DNA of 64,000 nt, taken from Prosthecobacter sp. (GTDB lineage: Bacteria; Verrucomicrobiota; Verrucomicrobiia; Verrucomicrobiales; Verrucomicrobiaceae). Both the position numbers and the translations under genes were made by a program. The DNA lies in the NCBI RefSeq assembly GCF_014879935.1, contig NZ_JACSRD010000241.1:1-64000 (forward strand). The letters are read 5' to 3'. The notes beneath the pieces were generated by a model. The model had not been told where the DNA came from and ran no database searches. It saw nothing but the letters and a program-made list of their open reading frames with translations. This document shows, piece by piece, positions 16,090 to 26,714 of the stretch; within the stretch, counting starts at the first letter, position 1; the number at the start of each line of letters is the position of its first letter.

Positions 16090-16358
16090 AATTTACGCAA
16101 CCGCTGGTGCACGGCCTTGGCGGGGATTGTTTTGCCTGCGGCCATCTGCTTGAGGCTCACTTGGATTGACTTGATCGCTGCGAGTTCCTCCAGCGCCTCG
16201 TTCAACTTCTCATACGTCTTGCGTCCCAGAAGCACTGCCTCAGCCCGCCCATTGACAGTAAGTACTTCTGGCCGCCCGGTTTTGTTCACGCGACTCAGGT
16301 GAGTCTTGGCGTTGCGTTGAAAGTCTGTCAGTGGGTGGATGTCTTCGAGCTGGAACAT
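16086..16358 (-). CDS. Phd/YefM-family antitoxin
   Basis: 90 residues from ATG 16358 (MFQLEDIHPLTDFQRNAKTH). The Phd/YefM core follows: RVNKTGRPEVLTVNGRAEAVLLGRKTYEKL, then an acidic/hydrophobic C-terminal tail that would wrap the toxin. Starting at 16409 would add residues not typical of the family and almost reach the next gene. It precedes and overlaps the toxin gene, the usual order, and probably represses the pair. Confidence 0.87.
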   Translation of the reverse strand: MFQLEDIHPLTDFQRNAKTHLSRVNKTGRPEVLTVNGRAEAVLLGRKTYEKLNEALEELAAIKSIQVSLKQMAAGKTIPAKAVHQRLRKL

Positions 16359-16405
16359 GCGCAGGAGTAAGCATGGAATTCCATGCGAATCCAGCGCGCA
16401 TTCCG

Positions 16406-17572
16406 TCAAGCGAGTTGGCCAATCACCTTCGTCACGCGATCCATCTCGGCTTCGGTGTTGTAGAAATGCGGGCTGAAGCGCAGCAGCGGTTGCCCGGCGC
16501 GGTTGTGGCGCAGGGAGGTGGCGATGTGGTGCTCGGCGAGGTGCTTGGAGATGTCTTCGAGCGACCGTGACAGATGCTGGATCGTGGTGATGCCGGAAGC
16601 GTGGATGCTTTTCGGGTCAGGGCCGAGGAAGGTGAACCCCTGCGGTGCCAGACCGGCATGCAGACGGGCTTTGAGCTTCAAGAGCTGGGCGCTGATGGCT
16701 TCGAGGCCGACTTCCTGGATCAAGTCGATGCCAGCCTTCATGCCCAGGATGCCGGAGATGTTGAGCGCGCCGGGTTCATAGCGACGTCCGCCGCGTTCGA
16801 AGGCGATTTCCTCCTGCGCGATGAAGTTCGGGCTGCGCACGTTCCAGGAACCGAGCAGGCTGGGCCGCAGCATGTCCTGCAGCTCTTCCCGCACGTAAAA
16901 AATGCCCGCACTCATCGGTCCGAGCATCCATTTGTGCGAGTCGGCGGAGAGGAAATCGACATGATCGACGCGGGTCTCGAATGCGCCGACGGTTTGAATG
17001 GCATCGAGGCAGAACAACACGCCGCGTTCGCGCAGCATGCGGCCGATGCGGTCGATTTCGATCCGGTAGCCGCTCAAAAAGTGGCAGGAGGCGAGTGCGA
17101 CGAGCTTCGTTCTCGGCGTGAGCGCCGCTTCGACAAGTTGGGGCGTGATTTCGCCGGGAGACTTCGGTTGAAGACGCTTCAAGACAACGCCGTGGCGTTC
17201 GAGATCGCTCCACGGATACACATTCGCGGGATAGTCATCGAGATAGCTGACGACTTCATCGCCGGGCTGCCACGGCAGGCCGTTGGCGACGAGACTCAAA
17301 CCGACGGAAGTCGGGCCGATGAGCGCAATCTCGCTGGCCTTGGCACCGATGAGCTTCGCGGCGACGACGCGTGTCTCATTCACCGCACGCCAGGCTTCAG
17401 GATACTCCTGCATGCGCAGGCAACTTTGCTCCAGGTAATCCTGCATCGTGCGTGCGACACGTCGTGGCAGGATGGTGACGCCGGCGTGGGCCAGGAAGAG
17501 GCTGTCTTTGATCACCGGGAACTCCTGCTGGCGCAGAGATTCGTCGGAGAGAAGGGCGTCGAGAGTGAGCAT
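16406..17572 (-). CDS. Class V aminotransferase (PLP-dependent, CsdA/isopenicillin-epimerase-like)
   Basis: 388 residues. The class V fold is clear: LFLAHAGVTILPRRV near the start, GPTSVGLSLVANGL, LVALASCHFLSGYRIEID, FCLDAIQTVG, and the PLP-lysine motif SADSHKWMLGPMSAGIFYV. The C-terminal domain has SGITTIQHLSR and LLRFSPHFYNTEAEMDRV. Such enzymes act as cysteine desulfurases, kynureninase-like enzymes or epimerases; no active-site loop Cys typical of desulfurases is evident, so the substrate is open. It is not part of an obvious pathway here. An ATGACGAATG-type repeat lies just upstream. Confidence 0.85.
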   Translation of the reverse strand: MLTLDALLSDESLRQQEFPVIKDSLFLAHAGVTILPRRVARTMQDYLEQSCLRMQEYPEAWRAVNETRVVAAKLIGAKASEIALIGPTSVGLSLVANGLPWQPGDEVVSYLDDYPANVYPWSDLERHGVVLKRLQPKSPGEITPQLVEAALTPRTKLVALASCHFLSGYRIEIDRIGRMLRERGVLFCLDAIQTVGAFETRVDHVDFLSADSHKWMLGPMSAGIFYVREELQDMLRPSLLGSWNVRSPNFIAQEEIAFERGGRRYEPGALNISGILGMKAGIDLIQEVGLEAISAQLLKLKARLHAGLAPQGFTFLGPDPKSIHASGITTIQHLSRSLEDISKHLAEHHIATSLRHNRAGQPLLRFSPHFYNTEAEMDRVTKVIGQLA

Positions 17573-17579
17573 GGCGGCA

Positions 17580-17664
17580 AAATGACGAATGTGGAATGAC
17601 GAATGCCGAATGATTACGAATTGCCAGACTCATTCGTCATTCCGTCATTCGGAATTCGTCAATC
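17580..17664. repeat. ATGACGAATG-type repeat pair, copy 2
   Basis: The left arm has AATGACGAATGTGGAATGACGAATGCCGAATG (units of about 11 bases); the right arm (17631-17664) is the inverse, CATTCGTCATTCCGTCATTCGG. It fills the gap between two genes on the minus strand, like copy 1. Confidence 0.6.
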
Positions 17665-17671
17665 TGGGTGC

Positions 17672-18043
17672 CTAGGCGACCTTCAGCGTCTTGGCTCCCT
17701 CATCGATGAGGTGCCAGAAGTTCTTTGACTGGCTGAGTGCCTCGTCTTCGCCGCCGCCAGGGAGGTTGCTGCGGAAGAGGAAGTCCGTGAGCGTGTTTTT
17801 GTGCAGCACGCGATGCACGCGCACATTGCCATCCACGATGGCGAAGTAGATGCGGTGGTCGCCGGCACGGCAGCGGTAGAGCTTCTTGCTGCCGCGTTCG
17901 AGCACGCCGTAGCGTTTGGCCAGGATGGCGTCGTCGATGTCCGCCGGCTGTATGTTCAGGGCTTCAAGAAGGTGAAACTGCACCTGGGTGGGCAGTTGGG
18001 AGAGCTCGGAGGCGCTGATGTCGTTGAAAACGATCTGGATCAC
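17672..18043 (-). CDS. RelE-like small protein, GTG start
   Basis: 123 residues. The central part has a RelE-like core: KRYGVLERGSKKLYRCRAGDHRIYFAIVDGNVRVHRVLHKNTLTDFL. Unlike ordinary toxins it is longer at the C-terminus (residues about 95-123) and has no antitoxin gene next to it. The start codon is GTG at 18043, with the surA-like gene ending 15 bases upstream on the same strand, so they are likely co-transcribed. It may be a domesticated RelE fold rather than a toxin; this is an inference. Confidence 0.7.
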   Translation of the reverse strand: MIQIVFNDISASELSQLPTQVQFHLLEALNIQPADIDDAILAKRYGVLERGSKKLYRCRAGDHRIYFAIVDGNVRVHRVLHKNTLTDFLFRSNLPGGGEDEALSQSKNFWHLIDEGAKTLKVA

Positions 18044-18058
18044 GGCGGTGCGTCGGGT

Positions 18059-19033
18059 TTAGAGCCTTTTGATGACGTGCTTCTTGCGCACGCCCTCCAT
18101 CCACTTGTCGATGTTGCCCTTGGATTTCTCCGCGTTGATCAGCTTTTCGATCTCGGCGCGTTTGTCGGCCAGGGAAGGGGCGGTGCCGAGTTTCTTCGCG
18201 TCCAGGGCGACGATAATGTAGCTGGCCTCCTGATCGACGATGGGGCTGATGCCGCCGGTCTTCAGCTCCATGGCCGCGTTGGCGATGGCGGGCATCATGT
18301 CGGTCTTGGCCATCCAGTCCCAGGAGCCACCGTTCTCAGCACGGCTGTCCTGCGAGTAGGTGCGGGCCGTGGCGGCAAAGTCAGCCCCGCCGACGATCTT
18401 CGCACGCAGATCCTGGGCCAGCTTCTTCTGCTTCTCAGCCGTGGAGCCTGCCTCGCCGCTGAATTTCGGAATGGTGATCGTCGAGATCTTGAGCTGGTCG
18501 CCCTCGCGCCACTTGTCCACGTTCTTGTTGTAGTACTCCTCGACCTCGCGTGGCGTGGCGGGCGGGTGCTCGCCGGAATTGCGGGCGCGCATGACGTTCA
18601 TGATGACCATCTTTTCCCGCAGCTCGCGGAACTTCCGCAGGGACATCCCGGTCTTGTTCAGCTCATCCACGAAGGCGTCGCGGTTGCCTTTGAAGCTCTC
18701 GCGGATGATGGAGTTGATGTCGTCATCGACGTATTGCGCCTTGATGACGCCGCCGAGCTTCTTGAACTCGGCCAGCAGGATCTCGCGGTCGATCAGGCTT
18801 TCGAGCGCGGACTCGCGCAGGATGTTCAGCTCCTTCTCGGCACGGGCCGGGTCGTTCATGAACTGGTAACGGATGATCTGCTCCTGGGCCTTGACCATGT
18901 CGCGCACCTCGGACGCCATGATGGGATTGCCATCCACCACGGCGACGATGCGGTTGGAGTAGGTCTGGGCCGTGACGCTGGTGCATAAGGCGGCGGCAAA
19001 AAGGACGGGCAGGCAGGAGCGCAGGGAAATCAT
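18059..19033 (-). CDS. SurA/PpiC-type periplasmic peptidyl-prolyl isomerase chaperone
   Basis: 324 residues from ATG 19033, with a signal peptide ending CTSVTAQ. The SurA N-terminal chaperone fold (RIVAVVDGNPIMASEVRDMV, LESLIDREILLAEFKKLG, then helices) is followed by a parvulin domain at about 185-290 (DQLKISTITIPKF, LAQDLRAKIVGGADFAATARTYSQDS, NGGSWDWM, GGISPIVDQEASYIIVALDAKK). It should help outer-membrane proteins fold. An in-frame ATG at 19051 would add six residues. Confidence 0.88.
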   Translation of the reverse strand: MISLRSCLPVLFAAALCTSVTAQTYSNRIVAVVDGNPIMASEVRDMVKAQEQIIRYQFMNDPARAEKELNILRESALESLIDREILLAEFKKLGGVIKAQYVDDDINSIIRESFKGNRDAFVDELNKTGMSLRKFRELREKMVIMNVMRARNSGEHPPATPREVEEYYNKNVDKWREGDQLKISTITIPKFSGEAGSTAEKQKKLAQDLRAKIVGGADFAATARTYSQDSRAENGGSWDWMAKTDMMPAIANAAMELKTGGISPIVDQEASYIIVALDAKKLGTAPSLADKRAEIEKLINAEKSKGNIDKWMEGVRKKHVIKRL

Positions 19034-19178
19034 GACACGGGGAAGCGCCATCCTATGGCTCAGGGGCCTTGTGGCAAGATGAAGTTGACCTCTTGCTGCC
19101 GTGGTTTGCAGCTTCGCCTTGCGTCGTCGCCGCTCCGCTTTCTACTCTGCGCCTCCAATCGCCGACCCCTCCCCAGCC

Positions 19179-21212
<2,034 letters not shown>

Positions 21213-21288
21213 TCCGCGCCCTGCCGCAGCATCACGGAGCAGCCAGTCATGAGTGCTTTGATCTCCAAGGCACTCGTGAACGGGTGTT

Positions 21289-21311
21289 GCGGCTCCTTTC
21301 CCGGGAGCCGC
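21289..21311 (+). other. Stem-loop downstream of acs
   Basis: GCGGCTCC (21289-21296) pairs perfectly with GGAGCCGC (21304-21311) over a 7-base loop. There is no T run, so it would not be a normal intrinsic terminator; it may stabilise the acs mRNA end. Confidence 0.4.
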
Positions 21312-21389
21312 TGCAGTGGGTGAGGTTTTCGTTCGTCACTGCCGGCAAAGCTTGCCTTCCGACGCGCCCGCGTGGCAAGGTTGGCTCCC

Positions 21390-23366
21390 ATGAGCACCGT
21401 CGCAGACGATTTCCTCACCTGGGCCACCGATTCCTCACGCACTTTGGAGGAGCGCTTCGGCATCCTGCGACTCGTCGAGTGTGTTTACTCCAGGTACTAC
21501 CGGGGGCCGGACAAACGCCCCGTCAATTACGAGGCCGAACGGCACCGGCTGGAAGACCGCCGCTACAATGCCGTCTTCGAACCCGTCTGGGACGATGAGG
21601 ATCTTCGTCTCGCGGCCGGCCTCCTGCCCCAGGTGCTGGAGATTGACCTGCATCAATACAGCAACGACCGGCCCCTGCGGGATCTGGGCTTCCTGCGCTT
21701 CGTCCCTCATCTCACGTCGCTGAAATTGGCCCAGATCGAGGTCGAATCCCTCGACATCCTGCGCCATCTGCCTGCGCTGCGCAGCTTTCAGGCGTTGCTC
21801 ATGGACCGCGTGGAAGACTACAGCGCCCTGGCGTCCTGCCGGGAGCTGACAGCGCTGCATGTGCAGGGCCAGCACCCCTGGCCGGTCTTCAGCGGGCTGG
21901 AGAGCTTGCCGCTCCTGGAAGACGTTGCCTGGCATCTGCCGTTGCGTGCCTTCACGGAGATCCCGCGTCTGCCGGCCGTGAAACGGCTCGATCTCAGTTG
22001 TTGGAACTCCGATTCCCTCGTTGGGTGCCTGCGGGACTTTCACCAGCTCCCGGAGATGCCCTTGCTCGAGCATTTTTGGGGCGGCGGCTTCTACCGGCTC
22101 GAGGGTATCGAGCGCTTCCCCCGCCTCCGCACCGCCCGCATCAGCGGTTTCTTCCGCACGCTGGCCCCCATCGCCCGCATGCCCGCGCTCACCCACCTGC
22201 GCATCGTGTGCGACGAACTGCGGGACATTGCTGCCGCCGCTGTCATGCCCCGGCTGCACCAGTTCGTCCTCCGCAGCATCCGTCCGCAGGACTGGACGCC
22301 CCTCATGGAGTCCACCACCCTCCGCGAGGTCCTCACCGACGGCTGCGAGACACCGCAGCCCGACTTCGACACCCTCCAGATCGTCCTGCCATCCCGCGAC
22401 GATGTCTTCGCCGTTTCCACACCCCGCCCCCTGCCTCTCCTGCGTCTCTTCAGCTTTGATCGGCAGTGCAAAGACCGTTCCCTCGTTCCACCGGACGACG
22501 GCTTTCCAGACGGGCCGGCTGGCTGGGATGGCTGCCATTTCATGCGCCAGTCCGAGGAATGGTGGTTCACCGACCTGCTGAGGGAGTCGCTTCGCGAGGC
22601 CGGCCTGCTCAAGCTCCCGGGCGTGCGTGTCGGTTTTGGCAGCCGGCGGCGGGACCGCCCTTCCACGGCCACCCACGGCAAACCGGTGATCGCCTACCGT
22701 CACATCACGCTCCGCCTGCTCCGGACCGAGGCCATCAGCCATCTGCGGGACTTGGTGAAGGCCGCGCGCACAGCCCTCTCCCGCACCCGCTTTCCCTGGC
22801 AGGTCAATCTCATCCTCAACGCTGAGGTCGATGCCGACGAGTGGGACGAAGACTGGCGGGACAGCGACGACTCGCCCCAGGAGCGTGCCATGGAGCATCT
22901 GCGGGACGAACAACAGCGTGAACGCGAGCAGGAGCGCCTCCGCCTCTTCCTGGCCGATCAGCACCGGCTGGCCCTCCTCCAGGAGCAGGGGACCACGCCC
23001 GCTCCCGGAGACATCGGGCCCCGCCGTCTGCCTCCCGCCAGACCTCTTCCGCCCGTCTTTCAGCCCCCAGCCGAGCCAGGGAGCCCTGGGCAGCAGGACG
23101 ATGACGATGAGGCATTCTCCTCCGACGACAACGAGGGTGGCATTGCGGAGGCCGAACCCGGCCAGGACGATGGTGAGGATGAATCGTGGCTCCCGCAGGT
23201 CGAACTCAGCGACCCCAACTTCCGCTGGAACCAACTGACGCTCTTCCTGACGCTCACCGAAGACGCCCTCTGGTGCCCCACCCATCGCGGTGACATCGAG
23301 GCGGCCAGCTACCTGATGGATCTGCCCATCAAGCAGCCCCCCGGTTCCGGCTCCGCACCGGCGTGA
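21390..23366 (+). CDS. Leucine-rich-repeat-like protein with charged C-terminal region, unknown function
   Basis: 658 residues from ATG 21390 (MSTVADDFLTWATDSS). Residues about 60-330 have irregular LRR-like units (LTSLKLAQIEVESLDILRHL, LRSFQALLMDRVEDYSALAS, VKRLDLSCW, LRTARISGFFRTLAPIARMP). Residues about 480-620 are highly charged: an Arg/Glu coiled-coil-like part (EHLRDEQQREREQERL), a Pro-rich stretch, and a very acidic run (DDDDEAFSSDD). There is no signal peptide or transmembrane helix. The LRR part suggests protein binding. It is preceded by a 177-base gap after acs. I do not recognise a named family. Confidence 0.75.
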   Translation: MSTVADDFLTWATDSSRTLEERFGILRLVECVYSRYYRGPDKRPVNYEAERHRLEDRRYNAVFEPVWDDEDLRLAAGLLPQVLEIDLHQYSNDRPLRDLGFLRFVPHLTSLKLAQIEVESLDILRHLPALRSFQALLMDRVEDYSALASCRELTALHVQGQHPWPVFSGLESLPLLEDVAWHLPLRAFTEIPRLPAVKRLDLSCWNSDSLVGCLRDFHQLPEMPLLEHFWGGGFYRLEGIERFPRLRTARISGFFRTLAPIARMPALTHLRIVCDELRDIAAAAVMPRLHQFVLRSIRPQDWTPLMESTTLREVLTDGCETPQPDFDTLQIVLPSRDDVFAVSTPRPLPLLRLFSFDRQCKDRSLVPPDDGFPDGPAGWDGCHFMRQSEEWWFTDLLRESLREAGLLKLPGVRVGFGSRRRDRPSTATHGKPVIAYRHITLRLLRTEAISHLRDLVKAARTALSRTRFPWQVNLILNAEVDADEWDEDWRDSDDSPQERAMEHLRDEQQREREQERLRLFLADQHRLALLQEQGTTPAPGDIGPRRLPPARPLPPVFQPPAEPGSPGQQDDDDEAFSSDDNEGGIAEAEPGQDDGEDESWLPQVELSDPNFRWNQLTLFLTLTEDALWCPTHRGDIEAASYLMDLPIKQPPGSGSAPA

Positions 23367-23627
23367 TCCGGCAGTTGACCGATTTTACACTCCTGCCACA
23401 CAGGTCACAGACTGCGGCGGCACGTCAGGTAGCTCGAAATTCCGATTCCGAGGCAGGAACATCGCGGAATTCAGGTCGCCGCAGTTCAGTCCGAACCGTG
23501 AGGAGACTGGCAACTCCTCCGCGTTCAATCCGGCAAACAACGGACATGGATGCTCCATGGCGATATGAGCTCGGTCCCAAAGGCGAAGATGCAGGACCTG
23601 CAAAGTCAAGATGCTAGGTGGCGACAC
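23367..23627. other. 261-base intergenic region with a small hairpin
   Basis: No gene is supported here. A hairpin GAGGAG-ACTGGCAA-CTCCTC lies near 23502-23522. An AGGTGG purine run 12 bases before ATG 23628 may serve as the ribosome binding site of the next gene. Confidence 0.4.
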
Positions 23628-24632
23628 ATGGTTCCGTTTCACAAACGAATCCAAATAAACTCCCTCACCCTGTTCACGCTCGCTCTTTTCACCAGCCTCG
23701 CCATGGCCCAACAACCCGACGCGGGCAAAGCAGCGAAGAAGGGCAGGGGAAAAGCCAAGACCTCCTCCGCGGAACTGGCGAAGCGGATGACGACGTGGTT
23801 TACGGAGTTCGACCACACGCCGGACATTGTTTACAAGACCGTGGGTGATCAAAAGCTGCAGCTCGATCTGCTCACGCCGAAGGGACTCCAAACTGAAGCC
23901 GCGCCGCTGCTGGTTTACATCCACGGTGGCGGCTGGGGAGGTGGGGATCGCTACCGCTGTGCTCGACCCGACATCAGCGGCGTTTTCAAGCGTTGCGCGG
24001 CGGCGGGCATTCTCTGCGCGACGATCGAGTATCGGCTGAACTCGCCCAAGGCCACCGCGTTTGACAGCGCCACGGATTGCAAAGACGCGCTGCGCTTCCT
24101 CGTGAAGAACGCGAAGCAGTATCGCATCAACCCCGAGCGCATCGGCACCATCGGCGGCTCCGCAGGCGGGCATCTCTCGCTCGTCACCGCGCTCGGTGAT
24201 CCGAAAGACTTCCCCGGCGATCCTGCGCTCGCGGGCTTTGATCCGAAGTCGCTGCGGTGCGAGATCGCGCACTATCCGGCCACCGACTTCACCGACGTGA
24301 AGCTCGCCGAGCGCTTCGTCGGCTCGAATCGCGCCGTGCTCATGTTTGGCGGCCCAGCCGATCAAAAAGCCGATGTCATCCGCCTGCTCAGCCCCGTTCA
24401 GCTCATCAAAAAGGACTCCACACCGGTGCTCTGCTTCCACGGCGACAAAGACACCGTGCTGTCCGTTGAAAACGCCCGCCGTCTTTTCGCCAAAGGCAAG
24501 GAAGTCGGTGCTGACATCCAATACATCGAGGTCAAAGACGGCAGTCACGGCTTCGGTTCCAAGGGAACACCCAGCATCGATGAGATCGTCACTTTGGCCT
24601 CCGACTTCGTCATTTCCAAGCTCACCAAGTAA
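23628..24632 (+). CDS. Secreted alpha/beta hydrolase (BD-FAE-like esterase)
   Basis: 334 residues starting MVPFHKRIQINSLTLFTLAL with a signal peptide ending SLAMAQ. A Lys-rich linker (AKKGRGKAK) precedes the fold. The family motifs are present: oxyanion loop YIHGGGWGGGD, nucleophile GGSAGGH, acid in CFHGDKD and base in KDGSHGFG. It belongs to the HGGGW esterases that deacetylate carbohydrates or hydrolyse short esters. A similar hydrolase starts 3 bases after its stop, so the two form an operon. Confidence 0.87.
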   Translation: MVPFHKRIQINSLTLFTLALFTSLAMAQQPDAGKAAKKGRGKAKTSSAELAKRMTTWFTEFDHTPDIVYKTVGDQKLQLDLLTPKGLQTEAAPLLVYIHGGGWGGGDRYRCARPDISGVFKRCAAAGILCATIEYRLNSPKATAFDSATDCKDALRFLVKNAKQYRINPERIGTIGGSAGGHLSLVTALGDPKDFPGDPALAGFDPKSLRCEIAHYPATDFTDVKLAERFVGSNRAVLMFGGPADQKADVIRLLSPVQLIKKDSTPVLCFHGDKDTVLSVENARRLFAKGKEVGADIQYIEVKDGSHGFGSKGTPSIDEIVTLASDFVISKLTK

Positions 24633-24634
24633 CT

Positions 24635-25516
24635 ATGATCCGCACCGCACTCTTCATCGCCCTCCTCGCCAACACCACCGCTCTCGCGCAACGCGTCACC
24701 ACACCCGCCGGGCCACCTGCGACGCTGAAGGCCGAGTTTGACCTCGTGTATGGTAAAACGCCCGAACAGGAGCTGAAGCTCGACGTTTACCGCCCGAAGA
24801 GCGACGCCGTGCTGCCCGCGTGCGTGCTCGTGCATGGCGGTGGCTGGACCGGTGGCGACAAGGAACGCTTTCGTGCGCTCGGCTTCGCGCTCGCGGAGAA
24901 AGGCTATGTCGTCGCGAACGTCGAATACCGGCTCGCCGGTGCGGCGAAGTATCCGGCGGCCGTGCAGGATTGCAGCCTCGCCGTGCGCTGGGTGCGGGCG
25001 AACGCGGCGCGCTTTGGCCTCGATCCGAAGCTCATCGGTGCGTGGGGTGGCAGCGCGGGCGGGCATCTCGTCGGCCTGCTTGCCGCCGCGCCGCAGCATG
25101 AGCGCTTCCTCACCGCCGAGCTGAAGGACGTCTCTGCCGCCGTGCAGGCCACCTGCATCATGGCCGGCCCCACCGACCTCACGAGCGCCACCTTCGTCGA
25201 GTCGCTGCGCAAGGCGAAGGAGAAGAGCAACAGCTACACCTGGTTCGGCAAGCTCTACGACGACGCGCCTGACCTCTACCGCGACGCCTCACCCCTCACC
25301 CACTTCACCAAGACCGCCAGCCCCATCCTCTTTCTCACCGGCGACCTCGACAACCCCGCCCGCGACCAAGCTGCCATCGAAAAACTGAAAACACTCGGCG
25401 TGCCCACGAGACAAACCATCCTCAAAGACGCCAAACACGGCTGCTGGATGCAGAAGCCGTGGTTTGAGCCGTGTGTGAACGCAGTGGATGGGTGGTTTAA
25501 GGAGCACTTGAAGTAG
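24635..25516 (+). CDS. Secreted alpha/beta hydrolase (BD-FAE-like esterase)
   Basis: 293 residues with a signal peptide ending TTALAQ. Motifs: VHGGGWTGGDK (oxyanion), GGSAGGHLVG (nucleophile Ser), LTGDLDN (acid) and KDAKHGCWM (base). The GTG-free ATG at 24635 lies two bases after the previous stop. It is a paralogue of the upstream esterase; the two may act on the same acetylated polysaccharide, an inference from pairing. Confidence 0.87.
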   Translation: MIRTALFIALLANTTALAQRVTTPAGPPATLKAEFDLVYGKTPEQELKLDVYRPKSDAVLPACVLVHGGGWTGGDKERFRALGFALAEKGYVVANVEYRLAGAAKYPAAVQDCSLAVRWVRANAARFGLDPKLIGAWGGSAGGHLVGLLAAAPQHERFLTAELKDVSAAVQATCIMAGPTDLTSATFVESLRKAKEKSNSYTWFGKLYDDAPDLYRDASPLTHFTKTASPILFLTGDLDNPARDQAAIEKLKTLGVPTRQTILKDAKHGCWMQKPWFEPCVNAVDGWFKEHLK

Positions 25517-25592
25517 TGTTTGGCTGCTGCCCGTCGAATAGTCGTGGCGCATTCTCCTCCCCTTCTTGAACCCGATCTTCTGAAAAATCACC

Positions 25593-26649
25593 ATGCCCAA
25601 CGCCAAAGCCTTCGCCGCCTCCAGCGCCACCTCGCCGCTCGCTCTTTCCAACATCCCGCGCCGTGAACCGACGGATCGCGATGTGGAGATCGACATTCTT
25701 TACTGCGGCGTCTGCCATTCCGACCTGCATCAGGTGCGCAATGAATGGAGCGCGGTGCCTACGACCTATCCCTGCGTGCCAGGGCATGAGATCGTTGGCC
25801 GCGTGACGAAGACCGGCTCCGCGGTCACGAAGCATCGCGTGGGCGATGTTGTGGGCGTGGGCTGCCTCGTCGATTCGGATCAAAAGTGCCCGAGCTGCGC
25901 CGCGAACCGCGAGCAGTTCTGCCCGCACGCCACTTTCACCTACAACTCGCCCGACAAGCACGGCACCGCGCCGGTGACCTACGGCGGCTATTCGACAAGC
26001 ATCGTCGTGAATGAGCATTTCACACTCAAGGTGCCAACGAACCTGAACCTCGCCGGAGTCGCGCCATTGCTCTGCCGGCATCACCACCTACTCGCCCATC
26101 CGTGGCTGGGGCGATGTGAAGGGTAAAAAGATCGGCGTGATCGGCCTCGGCGGTCTTGGACACATGGGCGTGAAGTTTGCGCATGCCTTCGGCGCTCATA
26201 CGGTCGTGCTCACCACCTCCGCGGGCAAAAAAGACGACGCTTTGCGCCTCGGCGCCGACGAGGTCGTCATCACCCGCGACGCGAACGAGATGCAAAAGCA
26301 CGCCGGCAGCTTCGACTTCATCCTCGACACCGTCTCCGCCGATCACGACATCAACGCCTACCTGGACCTCCTCGTCACCGACGGCACGCTCACGCTCGTC
26401 GGCCTGCCGAGCAATCCGCTCTCCGTGGCGGCGTTTGGCCTGTTGCTCGGCCGCAAACGCCTCGCTGGATCGCTCATCGGCGGCATCGCCGAGACGCAGG
26501 AGATGCTCGACTTCTGCGGTGCGAATCAAATCGTCTCCGACGTCGAAATCATCGCCATCCAGCAGATCAACGAGGCCTACGAGCGCCTGCTCAAGTCCGA
26601 TGTGAAGTATCGCTTCTCCATCGACATGGCCTCGCTGAAGAACGGGTGA
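25593..26649 (+). pseudogene. YahK-like zinc alcohol dehydrogenase/aldehyde reductase, broken by a frameshift
   Basis: Two frames together give a complete YahK-type NADPH aldehyde reductase. The first (25593-26126) has GVCHSDLHQ (catalytic Cys41), PGHEIVG (His65), the structural zinc cysteines (C91, C99, C102, C110) and the third catalytic ligand Cys161. The frame then shifts: after TGC at 26073-26075, adding two bases (GC) restores AGITTYSPIRGWGDVKGKK and joins the second frame (26116-26649), which has GLGGLGHMG (NAD(P) site) and ETQEMLDF. Only this lesion is visible and everything else is clean, so it may be a very recent mutation or a sequencing error. Confidence 0.85.
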
Positions 26650-26714
26650 TTGCTGAAAGTGTTTCGTGAGTGTGGATTCGCAAAGAGCGAGTGTGGATGT
26701 TCGTTCTTCCATTC

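Noticed and set aside
21289-21311. Intrinsic terminator for acs
   Set aside because: The stem is strong, but no T run follows, so I list it only as a stem-loop.
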